Positions 1-8,381 of a stretch of 34,039 bases of DNA are shown piece after piece; the first letter of the stretch is position 1, and every line of letters starts with the position of its first letter. Made by a program: the position numbers and the translations under genes. The DNA is taken from assembly GCA_003165335.1 (NCBI GenBank), contig PLTD01000204.1:1-34039 (forward strand). The letters are read 5' to 3'. The notes beneath the pieces are model-generated. The model was not told the origin of the DNA and searched no databases. It worked only from the letters and a program-made list of their open reading frames with translations. Origin of the DNA: Rhodospirillales bacterium. Lineage in GTDB: Bacteria; Pseudomonadota; Alphaproteobacteria; BOG-932; Roseiterribacteraceae.

Positions 1-2252
1 CCGACGCCAAGGGCGTCATCCAGATTTTCAATGTCGGCGCCGAGCGGATGCTGGGCTACACAGCCGCGGAAGTGATGAATACCATCACCCCGGCTGATAT
101 TTCCGATCCGCAGGAGCTTATCGCACGGGCACAGGCGCTCAGCGCCGAGCTCGCGACAGATATCACCCCGGGTTTCGAGGCTCTGGTCTTCAAGGCCTCG
201 CGCGGGATCGAAGACATTTATGAGCTGACCTATATCCGTAAGGACGGAACCCGCTTTCCCGCAGTCGTCTCGGTCACCGCGCTGCGCGATGCGCAGGGGA
301 CTATTATCGGCTATCTGCTGATCGGCACCGACAATACCGCGCGCAAGCTGGTCGAGGAAGAAAAGACCAAGTCGGACCAGCGCCTGCGTGATCAGCAATT
401 TTATACCCGTTCATTGATCGAATCGAACATCGATGCACTGATGACCACCGACCCTTCCGGCATCATCACCGACGTCAACAAGCAGATGGAAAAGCTGACC
501 GGCTGTACACGCGACGAGTTGATCGGCGCGCCGTTCAAGGATTGCTTCACCGATCCCAAGCGCGCCGAAGCCGCCATCAAGCGCGTATTGAGTGAAAAAT
601 CTGTCACGGACTATGAGCTGACCGCGCGTGCGCGCGATGGCAAACAGACCGTCGTGTCCTATAACGCGACGACCTTCTACGACCGTGGCCGTACCCTGCA
701 GGGCGTTTTTGCCGCCGCGCGCGACGTGACGGAACGCAAGCGGGTCGAGGCTGAGCTGCAACAGGCCAAGGCCGCCGCCGAGAGCGCCAGCCGGACCAAG
801 TCGGATTTCCTGGCCAGCATGAGCCATGAGATTCGTACACCCATGAATGCAATCATGGGCATCGCAGATTTGCTTGCGAAGACCGCGCTGACCCCGGAAC
901 AGGATAAATATGTCCAGATATTCCGCCGGTCCGGCGACAATCTGTTGAATCTGATTAACGACATCCTGGATCTTTCCAAAGTCGAGGCGTCGCAGCTCGA
1001 TCTGGAGCGGACCGGATTCTCGCTGAGCGATCACCTTGAAAAGGTGATGGAAATGGTGGCGCCGCGGGCCCATGAAAAAGGCCTGATGCTGGTGTGCGAG
1101 ATCGCGCCGGGCGTCAGCAACGACCTTGTCGGCGACCCGACGCGCCTGCGACAGGTCCTGCTCAACCTGCTCGGCAATGCGATCAAATTCACCGCGAAGG
1201 GTCAGGTCTCGCTCAAGGTCGAGGCAGACAGGGATAGTTCGGTGCCGACTGCGTTGCGCTTCACCGTCATGGACACGGGTATCGGCATCGCAAATGAAAA
1301 ACTGAGCCGGGTTTTCGAGCGTTTCACTCAGGCCGATTCATCCACGACCCGCAGGTTCGGCGGTTCAGGGCTGGGGCTGACAATTTCCAAACGCCTGGTC
1401 GAGTTGATGGGTGGACGGATCTGGGTGTCGAGCGAAGTCGACGCAGGAAGTGTATTCGCCTTCGCCGTCCCGTTCGAGATTTCCGTGGCCGCCAAGCGGC
1501 CGGTCAGCGCGCCGGTCGGCACCGATCCCGAAGCGCCACTTCTCCCGCTCAGAATCCTGATGGCCGAGGACTCTCCAGACAACTGTACGATCTTGCTCGC
1601 CTATCTGGAGGATACGCCCTATCGGATCGACGTCGCAGAGACGGGGGCCAAAGCCTGCACGATGTTCAAGGCCGGTCATTACGATCTTGTCCTGATGGAC
1701 CGCCAGATGCCGGTCATGGACGGCCTGACCGCAACGCGGACCATCCGAGCATGGGAGATGGCCAATGACCGGCAGCCGACACCCATCATCGCGCTTACGG
1801 CTTCCGCTTTGAAGGGCGACCGGGAGACCTGTCTTGCGGCCGGCTGCACGGCCTATTTGACCAAACCGATCAAGCAGGACGTTCTGCTGCAGGCGATCAG
1901 GGACTATTCGGCCGTCAGTGCGCGCGCGCCAAAGGCTGGCGGGGGTGCAACCGATCGGGCTTCGCGTGCCGCCTGCAGATTGGCGGAGCAGACCCCGGCC
2001 TATCTGGAAAACTGCCGTCACGATGTCGACGCAATGCGCGAGGCGCTGGATCGCCAGGACTTCGATGCCGTGACGATACTCGGTCACAATTTGCGGGGTT
2101 CGGGCGGCGGCTTCGGCTTTCAGGCTATTACGGATATCGGCGCCGCGATCGAGTTGGCGACCGGGGCCGCCGACATGGAAGAGTCACGCCGATGGCTGGG
2201 CGCATTATCCAGCTATCTTGAAACTGTCGGAACCGGCTCATTGCCCCACTAG
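1..2252 (+). CDS. Hybrid sensor histidine kinase (PAS-PAS-HisKA-HATPase-REC-Hpt), 5' truncated by window edge
   Basis: The reading frame is open from base 3 with PAS-like sequence before the first internal Met at 48, so the true start lies upstream of the window. Residues below count from that Met. Two PAS domains cover about 1-100 and 115-230. A HisKA domain carries the phospho-acceptor His at about 260 (MSHEIRTPMN). The HATPase domain shows an N box (LLNLLGNAIKFT), DTGIGI and GGSGLGL. A receiver domain follows with Asp at about 551 (LVLMDRQMP), then an Hpt-like end with His at about 680 (GHNLRGSGGG). This is a complete phosphorelay in one chain. No transmembrane segment is visible in the part present, so soluble versus membrane sensing cannot be decided. 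No cognate regulator is adjacent, and the next gene is convergent. The signal sensed is unknown. Confidence 0.93.
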   Translation, partial: DAKGVIQIFNVGAERMLGYTAAEVMNTITPADISDPQELIARAQALSAELATDITPGFEALVFKASRGIEDIYELTYIRKDGTRFPAVVSVTALRDAQGTIIGYLLIGTDNTARKLVEEEKTKSDQRLRDQQFYTRSLIESNIDALMTTDPSGIITDVNKQMEKLTGCTRDELIGAPFKDCFTDPKRAEAAIKRVLSEKSVTDYELTARARDGKQTVVSYNATTFYDRGRTLQGVFAAARDVTERKRVEAELQQAKAAAESASRTKSDFLASMSHEIRTPMNAIMGIADLLAKTALTPEQDKYVQIFRRSGDNLLNLINDILDLSKVEASQLDLERTGFSLSDHLEKVMEMVAPRAHEKGLMLVCEIAPGVSNDLVGDPTRLRQVLLNLLGNAIKFTAKGQVSLKVEADRDSSVPTALRFTVMDTGIGIANEKLSRVFERFTQADSSTTRRFGGSGLGLTISKRLVELMGGRIWVSSEVDAGSVFAFAVPFEISVAAKRPVSAPVGTDPEAPLLPLRILMAEDSPDNCTILLAYLEDTPYRIDVAETGAKACTMFKAGHYDLVLMDRQMPVMDGLTATRTIRAWEMANDRQPTPIIALTASALKGDRETCLAAGCTAYLTKPIKQDVLLQAIRDYSAVSARAPKAGGGATDRASRAACRLAEQTPAYLENCRHDVDAMREALDRQDFDAVTILGHNLRGSGGGFGFQAITDIGAAIELATGAADMEESRRWLGALSSYLETVGTGSLPH

Positions 2253-2313
2253 ACGGTATCGCCTGGCAAGTCCGCGCTCACTAGCCCGCGCACTCCGACA
2301 AGCATAGGGGCGA

Positions 2314-3333
2314 TCAATTCGCGGCGCGGTCGACCCTGACCATCATCTTGCCCTTATGCGGGGCACCGGGCTGAAACAATCTCTTGAACGCCGAGAGTGC
2401 GTTCTCCAGGCCTTCGGTAATATCGGCGTGATACTTGATCCTGCCTTGCGCATACCACCCGGCGATCTTGGCGGTGGCTTCGCCTATCCGGTCGAGATAG
2501 TCGTAGAGGATGAAGCACTGCATCGTGCAGCCGTTCAGCAACAGCGGCATGACGTCCAGGCCGACGGACGCGCGCTCTTCATTATATTGCGCCGTCAAAC
2601 CGCACACCGCTATGCGGCCGAACTTGGCCATATTTGCCGCAACGGCATTGCCGATGGCACCACCGACATTTTCGAAATAGACATCAACGCCCTTCGGGCA
2701 GAGTTCGCGCAGCCGCTGCTCGACGTCTTCGCGGGTGTAGTCGATGGCATGGTCGAACCCCAGATCGTCAGTCAGCCAGGCGCATTTCTCAGCCGACCCT
2801 GCGATCCCAATCACCGTGGCGCCCAGAATCTTGGCAATCTGACCCGCCAGTGAACCGACAGAGCCCGCCGCCCCCGACACTACAAATGTCTGACCGGCCT
2901 TCAGTTGCCCGATATCGACGACCCCGACATAGGCGGTGCCGCCAGGCCCCCGAAACAGCCCCATTGCCGCGTGCAGCGGCATACCGCCCAGATCGGCGAT
3001 CTTGTCCAACCCCTCGGCCGGCATAACCGCATAATCGCTCCAGGTGCCGACACCGCCGACGATGTCTCCGGCTTGAAACCGATCCGAATTCGACTTGACG
3101 ATTTCGCCCAGGACAAAGCCCCACATCGGCAATCCGGTGGGGATCTGCGGCATGTAAGTTGGGCCGGCCATCCAGCGCCGATTGGCGGGATCGAGCGACA
3201 AATACAACGTCTTTACCAGCACCTGGTCTTTGCCCGCCTCCGGCATCGGCCAATCCCGGAATTTCAACGCTGTGTCGAAGTCGTCCCTGATCGGAGGCTG
3301 TTCGAAAATCCACGCCCTATTGCTCTCAGCCAT
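2314..3333 (-). CDS. Zinc-independent medium-chain NADP-dependent oxidoreductase (CurA / leukotriene B4 dehydrogenase-like)
   Basis: The 339-residue product has the MDR layout: an N-terminal GroES-like domain with the LSLDPANRRWM segment (about 45-55) typical of the zinc-free alkenal/one reductase branch, then a Rossmann domain with GAAGSVGS (about 154-161). The usual zinc-binding cysteines are absent. The family reduces activated double bonds of enones or enals with NADPH. The start was set at MAESN, preceded by a GGGGAG Shine-Dalgarno. The open frame extends further upstream, but the extra residues look non-coding and would overlap the neighbouring SDR. It lies 76 bp downstream of that SDR on the same strand, so the two probably form an operon. 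The natural substrate is unknown. Confidence 0.88.
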   Translation of the reverse strand: MAESNRAWIFEQPPIRDDFDTALKFRDWPMPEAGKDQVLVKTLYLSLDPANRRWMAGPTYMPQIPTGLPMWGFVLGEIVKSNSDRFQAGDIVGGVGTWSDYAVMPAEGLDKIADLGGMPLHAAMGLFRGPGGTAYVGVVDIGQLKAGQTFVVSGAAGSVGSLAGQIAKILGATVIGIAGSAEKCAWLTDDLGFDHAIDYTREDVEQRLRELCPKGVDVYFENVGGAIGNAVAANMAKFGRIAVCGLTAQYNEERASVGLDVMPLLLNGCTMQCFILYDYLDRIGEATAKIAGWYAQGRIKYHADITEGLENALSAFKRLFQPGAPHKGKMMVRVDRAAN

Positions 3334-3409
3334 CGTCTCCCCTACCCCCGATCGGCGCTTATTTCCCGCAATTCTATACCGGGGACCGTCGGTTTCGCAT
3401 CGTGAAAAA

Positions 3410-4276
3410 CTATGCTGATCCAGGAATTCCCACCATTTCGGCACTAAGCCGCCACAAGCGCTCCACCGCATCAGGATCGTTAGATTGCGGCCTCGTCGGG
3501 GCCGCTTTCTTCTTGATGAGGTAGCGACCGGACACGGCAGCTAAATTCGGCGTGGTCGCCGCGAATAGCGAGTTTTCCGCGCCTTGCGCCTCACTGATCT
3601 GCAATGGACGGATCAGTGACCATAACAGTCTGAATATCGGCCCCTTGTTGCCGAAATTGCTGGCGACGAAACCTGGATGAACCGCAATCGCCGTAACTCC
3701 GGTGCCCTCGAGGCGATGAACGAGCGCATAGGTAAACATGATGTTGGCGAGCTTGGACTGTGGATAGGCCAATCCGATTATGTGTCGCTCGCGGTTCACA
3801 TCGTCGAAGTGAATTCGGCCGGAACGCTGGGCGTCAGAGGCCACGTTGACGATTCGCGCCGGTGCGCTCGCTTTCAGTGTCGAAAGAAGCAGGTTTGTAA
3901 GAAGAAATGGGGCAAGGTAATTAACCTGCCATGTCATTTCGAAACCATCTTCGGTCATTACCCGACGCGTCATAATCAGGCCGGCGTTATTGACCAGAAT
4001 GGCTATCGCAGGGTGGTTTGCGATAATGCGCTCAGCCATCGCCCTGACCTGACGAAGCGAGGCGAAATCCGCCTGCTCCGTCATGACGACAGCCCCGGAA
4101 CATTTGGATTCAATCCACGACTTGGCTGCATTCAACCGCTGTGGATCACGCCCGGTGATGAGGACAGCCGCTCCCCGCTGGGCAAGCCCCAATGCCGTAT
4201 AGCGCCCGATTCCGGCGGTCGCGCCAGTTACGATCGCGAGCTTTCCTTTGAGGCTGTCGTTGCGTTCATTGGTCAT
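3410..4276 (-). CDS. Short-chain dehydrogenase/reductase (retinol dehydrogenase-like)
   Basis: The 288-residue product is a classical-type SDR. It has the cofactor motif TGATAGIG (17-24), NNAG (96-99), a catalytic Ser near 147 and the YPQSK box giving Tyr171 and Lys175. The length and the strand after the active site resemble the retinol dehydrogenase/WWOX-like group, which oxidises or reduces alcohols and ketones with NAD(P)H. A GGGAAAG Shine-Dalgarno precedes the ATG. It is the first gene of a likely two-gene minus-strand operon with the downstream MDR reductase and is divergent from the ALDH-P450 pair. Proximity suggests these four oxidoreductases could share one lipophilic substrate pathway, which is inference only. 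Confidence 0.9.
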   Translation of the reverse strand: MTNERNDSLKGKLAIVTGATAGIGRYTALGLAQRGAAVLITGRDPQRLNAAKSWIESKCSGAVVMTEQADFASLRQVRAMAERIIANHPAIAILVNNAGLIMTRRVMTEDGFEMTWQVNYLAPFLLTNLLLSTLKASAPARIVNVASDAQRSGRIHFDDVNRERHIIGLAYPQSKLANIMFTYALVHRLEGTGVTAIAVHPGFVASNFGNKGPIFRLLWSLIRPLQISEAQGAENSLFAATTPNLAAVSGRYLIKKKAAPTRPQSNDPDAVERLWRLSAEMVGIPGSA

Positions 4277-4487
4277 TGAATTCTTTCCCAGTGTCGCACT
4301 TACCTAGCCTCGTGCGTACCGACTAAGCATGAATGGCCAATCGCAATCTACTGAGAAAGCGCGTTGCCCTGCCAATCCCAACGCAGAGCCTCATTTTACC
4401 CAAGCAAGCATTTGACTGTTTTTTGTTCGATGCCATAAATGAGGCGAGCGACAGAAGATCGTTTGATTATCGATATGGCGGGGACAC
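4277..4487. promoter_or_regulatory. Divergent intergenic region with candidate sigma-70-type promoter for the ALDH-P450 operon
   Basis: This gap separates the minus-strand SDR from the plus-strand ALDH. On the plus strand a TTGACT (4412-4417) and an ATAAAT (4435-4440) are spaced by 17 bases, a plausible -35/-10 pair about 45 bases before the ALDH start. The segment is visibly more AT-rich than its flanks. A short open frame here (4333-4590) has no family features and runs into the ALDH gene in another frame, so it was not called. No clear minus-strand promoter was identified. Confidence 0.45.
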
Positions 4488-5984
4488 ATGGCTCATCTCT
4501 ACGATGAGGATCGCGGCATTGCCCGATTTTTCAATGTCATCGATGGCGAAAAGCGATCCGCGCGGACCAATGACTGGCTGGACAGTATAAATCCCGCCAC
4601 TGCCCGGACATGGGCAGTGATCCCGGCCGCAGGGGCATCCGATATCGACGAGGCGGTGAGCGCCGCCTACCGTGCTTTCCGCGGCCCTTGGAGGAAAATG
4701 CCCGCGATGCAGCGGGCCGGACTGCTTAGGAAAATCGGCGACCTTATCGCGACCCATGCCGACGAACTGGCCCTTATAGAAACGCAGGACAACGGCAAGT
4801 TACTGAGTGAGACGAGCGCAGGAGACCTGCCGGCAGTCACCCAGATGTTCCATTATTGGGCCGGGGCAGCCGACAAGCTGCATGGCGAAACCGTCGATAT
4901 CTCCCCTGCCAGCCTAAACTACATCCGCCGCGAACCGATCGGTGTCGTCGGGATCGTGATCCCCTGGAATTCGCCCCTATCGATTTTCACGGCAAAAGTC
5001 GGCGCCGCCTTGGCGGCAGGCAACACGGTGGTCGTAAAGCCAGCCGAAACGGCATCGTGCTCGGTGCTTGCCGTCGCTCAGCTTTTCGCCAAGGCCGGAT
5101 TCCCGCCCGGTGTCGTCAATGTCGTCGCCGGCCTGGGAACCACGGCAGGCGACGCCCTGGCGGGCCATCCCGACGTCGGCAAGATCACGCTCACCGGGTC
5201 AACGGCGACGGCGCGTGCGATAACCCGCCGTTCAGCCGACGCGATCAAACCTTTGAGCTTCGAGCTGGGCGGAAAATCGGCCAATATCGTCTTTGCCGAT
5301 GCCGACTTGGACGCCGCCGCGATCGGCACAACAACCATGGCGGTCTTTACCGGCGCAGCCGGCCAATCCTGCATCGCCGGCTCCCGAATTCTCGTCCAAT
5401 CGTCGATCTATGACGAGATGGTCTCGCGGATCAGCACGATTGCAAAGTCGATCAGAGTCGGCGACCCGCTGGATAAGGCCACCGGCATGGGCCCGATCGC
5501 ACTGGACCGACAATTCGACAAGGTACGCAGCTATATCGAGCTTGGACGCTCAGAGGGCGGCGAGGTTCTGTTCGGTGGGCGCAGCGGCGCAAGTCTGTTC
5601 GACGACGGCTCACCCTTCGCTAAGGGCTATTTCGTTGAGCCCACGCTGTTTGCCGGCCTAAGCAATCAGGCACGGACGAGCCGGGAAGAAATATTCGGCC
5701 CAGTGGCCTGCATCATGCCGTTCGACGATGAAGACGAGGCGCTCGCCATCGCTAACGATTCGCCCTACGGCTTGGCTTGCGGCCTTTGGACAAACAATCT
5801 GAAACGCGCACATCGCATGGCTGCCTGCGTTGATGTCGGCGCGGTTTGGGTCAACACCTACCGCAGGATGCACTGGGCTCTTCCGTTCGGCGGCACCAAG
5901 GACAGCGGCTATGGCCGCGACAGCGGATTGGAGAGTCTTGAGGGCTATATGAAGGGCAAGGCGGTCTGGATCGACCTGACCTGA
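4488..5984 (+). CDS. Aldehyde dehydrogenase family protein
   Basis: The 498-residue product is a full-length NAD(P)-dependent aldehyde dehydrogenase. Visible signatures are PWNSPL with the oxyanion-hole Asn at about 161, FELGGKSANIV with the general-base Glu at about 259, the nucleophile Cys at about 295 in GQSCIAGSR, and EEIFGP toward the C-terminus. It would oxidise an aldehyde to the acid in the cytoplasm. The start at MAHLYDEDRG is preceded by GGCGGGGAC. Its stop is separated from the P450 start by a single base, so the two are almost certainly co-translated. That pairing suggests sequential oxidation: hydroxylation by the P450, then alcohol and aldehyde oxidation. The actual substrate is not recognisable. 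Confidence 0.95.
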   Translation: MAHLYDEDRGIARFFNVIDGEKRSARTNDWLDSINPATARTWAVIPAAGASDIDEAVSAAYRAFRGPWRKMPAMQRAGLLRKIGDLIATHADELALIETQDNGKLLSETSAGDLPAVTQMFHYWAGAADKLHGETVDISPASLNYIRREPIGVVGIVIPWNSPLSIFTAKVGAALAAGNTVVVKPAETASCSVLAVAQLFAKAGFPPGVVNVVAGLGTTAGDALAGHPDVGKITLTGSTATARAITRRSADAIKPLSFELGGKSANIVFADADLDAAAIGTTTMAVFTGAAGQSCIAGSRILVQSSIYDEMVSRISTIAKSIRVGDPLDKATGMGPIALDRQFDKVRSYIELGRSEGGEVLFGGRSGASLFDDGSPFAKGYFVEPTLFAGLSNQARTSREEIFGPVACIMPFDDEDEALAIANDSPYGLACGLWTNNLKRAHRMAACVDVGAVWVNTYRRMHWALPFGGTKDSGYGRDSGLESLEGYMKGKAVWIDLT

Positions 5985-5985
5985 A

Positions 5986-7227
5986 ATGACCACCACTTCT
6001 CTGATTTCTCCGCTGATGCCCGACGTCGATTTCGGCGTCGATCCGATCATAGACTTCTATGAGCGAACCGCCGCGCTGCAGGCCGAAGGAAGGCGCGTTG
6101 CCCCTGTCCGATTCAACGGCGGAATTGCCTGGCTGATCCTCAAGCACAAGGATCTGGCTGAAGCCTATAGCGACGAGGAGGGCCTTCCCGCCGCACCGGC
6201 CTATGAACGCCATACGGTACCGATCGAGGGCCGAACAATTCTCGCCATGACAGGCGAAGAGCACCGTATTCAGCGCGCCTTGGTATCGGCAGCATTCCAG
6301 CCAGCCGCAATCCGCCGCTTGGTCGATCGCACCCTTGTGCCGGTCGCGAATGGCCTGATCGATGCCTTCGCCGACAAGAAGGAGGTCGATATCGCAGCCG
6401 CCTTCGCGCGGGTCTACCCGTTCAGCGTCATCAGTCAGATGCTGACAATCCCGATCACCGACGAGAAAAACGTAATCGACTGGGTTTTCATGATGCTCCG
6501 CTATTTTTGGGAGCCGCAGAAGGCCATGACGGCGCGCGCCGCGCTCGACGCCTATGTAAAACCAATCATCGAGGCCCGCCGACGCAATCCGGGGGACGAT
6601 ATCATCTCCCGCCTAACGGTGGCTGAGGTCGAAGGTCACCGACTGAGCGAAGATCAGATTCTCACCTTTGTTCGCGTGCTGTATCCGGCTGGGGCCGAGA
6701 CTACCTTCCTTGCCATCAGCGGCATGATGTTCGAGGTTCTGTCGAACCCGGACATTCTGGAGCATCTGCGCGCGAAGCCGCAGGACCGGCCTGCCGCCGT
6801 GGAAGAATCATTGCGCAAGGCCGGCCCCCTGGCCGTTCTTCCACGCTATACGCAATCCGCGGTTACGATCGGCGGCGTAAAGATCCCGGCGAATAGCTGG
6901 CTGCTTTACGGCAACGGACCGGCCGGCCATGATTCGGACGAATATGCCGATCCCGAAAGCTTTCTCCTGGGGCGCGACAACAACCGGCACCTCGCTTTCG
7001 GCAAGGGACCGCATTTCTGCATCGGGTCCCACCTGGCCCGAGAGGAAATGCGCATCGCCCTTTCGCTGCTGCTCGACCGACTACCCGGTTTGCGCTTGAT
7101 CAAGGATGACTCGGTCCGAATCACAGGCACCGGCGGGATCCTGCGCGGTGCCTATAAATTGCCGGTGACGTTCGATGAAGTTCTGGCGCCCATCGAGTAC
7201 CAAACACCGAAAAGAGAGTGGCGTTGA
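5986..7227 (+). CDS. Cytochrome P450 (soluble bacterial type)
   Basis: The 413-residue product lacks a membrane anchor and has the full P450 signature set: I-helix AGAETT (235-240), ExxR as E274-S-L-R277, and the heme-thiolate loop FGKGPHFCIG with Cys345. It is a class I bacterial monooxygenase that would need a ferredoxin and a ferredoxin reductase, and neither is encoded in this window. The conserved acid/Thr pair of the I helix is present as E238-T239, so oxygen activation looks intact. It follows the ALDH after one base (translational coupling). The CYP family cannot be assigned by eye. Small terpenoids or aromatics are common substrates for such stand-alone P450s, but that is only a guess here. 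Confidence 0.95.
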   Translation: MTTTSLISPLMPDVDFGVDPIIDFYERTAALQAEGRRVAPVRFNGGIAWLILKHKDLAEAYSDEEGLPAAPAYERHTVPIEGRTILAMTGEEHRIQRALVSAAFQPAAIRRLVDRTLVPVANGLIDAFADKKEVDIAAAFARVYPFSVISQMLTIPITDEKNVIDWVFMMLRYFWEPQKAMTARAALDAYVKPIIEARRRNPGDDIISRLTVAEVEGHRLSEDQILTFVRVLYPAGAETTFLAISGMMFEVLSNPDILEHLRAKPQDRPAAVEESLRKAGPLAVLPRYTQSAVTIGGVKIPANSWLLYGNGPAGHDSDEYADPESFLLGRDNNRHLAFGKGPHFCIGSHLAREEMRIALSLLLDRLPGLRLIKDDSVRITGTGGILRGAYKLPVTFDEVLAPIEYQTPKREWR

Positions 7228-7328
7228 GGCTTTCGGCAGTTGCCTTTTCGACACGGCTAACCGAAACTTTTGTCGGCACACGATCACGGAACCGACACTT
7301 GGCTGACTTTAGGAAAGCGGCTTTTTAA

Positions 7329-8162
7329 ATGATCTCTCGCAGGGTTGTCCTCGCAGGTCTGACGGGTTTGACGATGCCGACCCTAACCGGTTGTGCAGGG
7401 CGCCCCACATCTCCCCGTCTGGCGGCAAGGCCAGGGCCAAAGACAACAGCTTCACCGGTCGGCTTAGACGCCGTAATCGATATGAGCCACTTGGTTGCGG
7501 TTACCGATTTCACATTGGTGCGCCGACACAGCAATATTCTGGCCGTTGTGCATAAAGCCAGCGAAGGCGGCGACTGGCGCGATCCGCTTTACAGCGAGCG
7601 CCGCCCTGAGGCCGAAGCGGCCGGTCTACTGTGGGGCGCCTACCATTTCGGCACGCATCAATATTCCGGAGCTGAGCAGGCCGCGGCCTTCCTGGCCGCC
7701 GCCCAGCCTGGACCGACGACGATAATGGCGCTGGATCTGGAGCCGAACGAACTCAACCCCGCCAACACAATGAACATCGAACAGGCCGAGGCCTTTGTCC
7801 TGGCCATCTATCAGGCGACCGGCCGCCTGCCCCTTGTTTACACGCACCCCATCTGGGCCGATGGAGGTTCATACGGAAGGGCCAGTATCAGCCTGGGAGG
7901 CGCCATCGGCCCTCAATCCATCCTGGCCCGCTGTGACCTATGGTTGGCAGATTATCGCGATGAACCCGAATTGCCCCTCGCCTGGGCGGCCAGGGGATGG
8001 CGTCTTTGGCAATATGCAGGCGATGTCAATGCGGATAATGGCGGGTCTTTCGACTCATCGTCGCGGGCAGTCGCGGGGGTCGAGCGCTGCGACCGCAATC
8101 TGTTTGTCGGCGATGCGCCCGCTCTCTATCGATACTGGAATGGCCACGCAGTCTCTGCCTAA
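7329..8162 (+). CDS. GH25 lysozyme-like lipoprotein
   Basis: The 277-residue product begins with a twin-arginine-like stretch (SRRVVLAG) followed by a lipobox LTGC, giving a predicted lipidated Cys22. The body matches glycoside hydrolase family 25: a strand-1 Asp in VIDMSH (D51), the catalytic D-x-E in ALDLEPN (D136, E138), GAYHF and the late RLWQYAGD strand. Family members cleave the muramic-acid to GlcNAc bond of peptidoglycan from the periplasmic side. The start ATG is preceded by AGGAAAG. It sits alone between the P450 and an ABC exporter with 101 bp and 219 bp gaps, so operon membership is uncertain. It could be a cell-wall remodelling enzyme or a domesticated endolysin-type domain; no phage genes are nearby. 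Confidence 0.88.
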   Translation: MISRRVVLAGLTGLTMPTLTGCAGRPTSPRLAARPGPKTTASPVGLDAVIDMSHLVAVTDFTLVRRHSNILAVVHKASEGGDWRDPLYSERRPEAEAAGLLWGAYHFGTHQYSGAEQAAAFLAAAQPGPTTIMALDLEPNELNPANTMNIEQAEAFVLAIYQATGRLPLVYTHPIWADGGSYGRASISLGGAIGPQSILARCDLWLADYRDEPELPLAWAARGWRLWQYAGDVNADNGGSFDSSSRAVAGVERCDRNLFVGDAPALYRYWNGHAVSA

Positions 8163-8381
8163 GGCGTCAGTGAGCAACATAAACCCGACATATCGTCGGC
8201 TATAGGGGCGTTCTTTCTGGGCCACCGCGACCGTGTTAATGGCCCACCATCGATCCATCTGTTGCTCCCTCTGCATCGAGAGGCGTAACCATAGGCCGGA
8301 TGCGGGTCACCGCAGGTTAGCCTCCAGCGCCAAGTCACTGGTAACTCCGTCGTCAGCAAACGCTCCAGCAAAGGTACAAAC
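8163..8381 (+). other. Intergenic spacer before the ABC exporter
   Basis: This 219-base gap holds no convincing gene. A small inverted repeat (CCGAC/GTCGG arms, 8185-8199) lies just after the GH25 stop but is not followed by a T tract, so it is at best a weak terminator. No clear promoter was recognised. The exporter start at its 3' edge is a GTG preceded by AAAGG. Confidence 0.4.
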
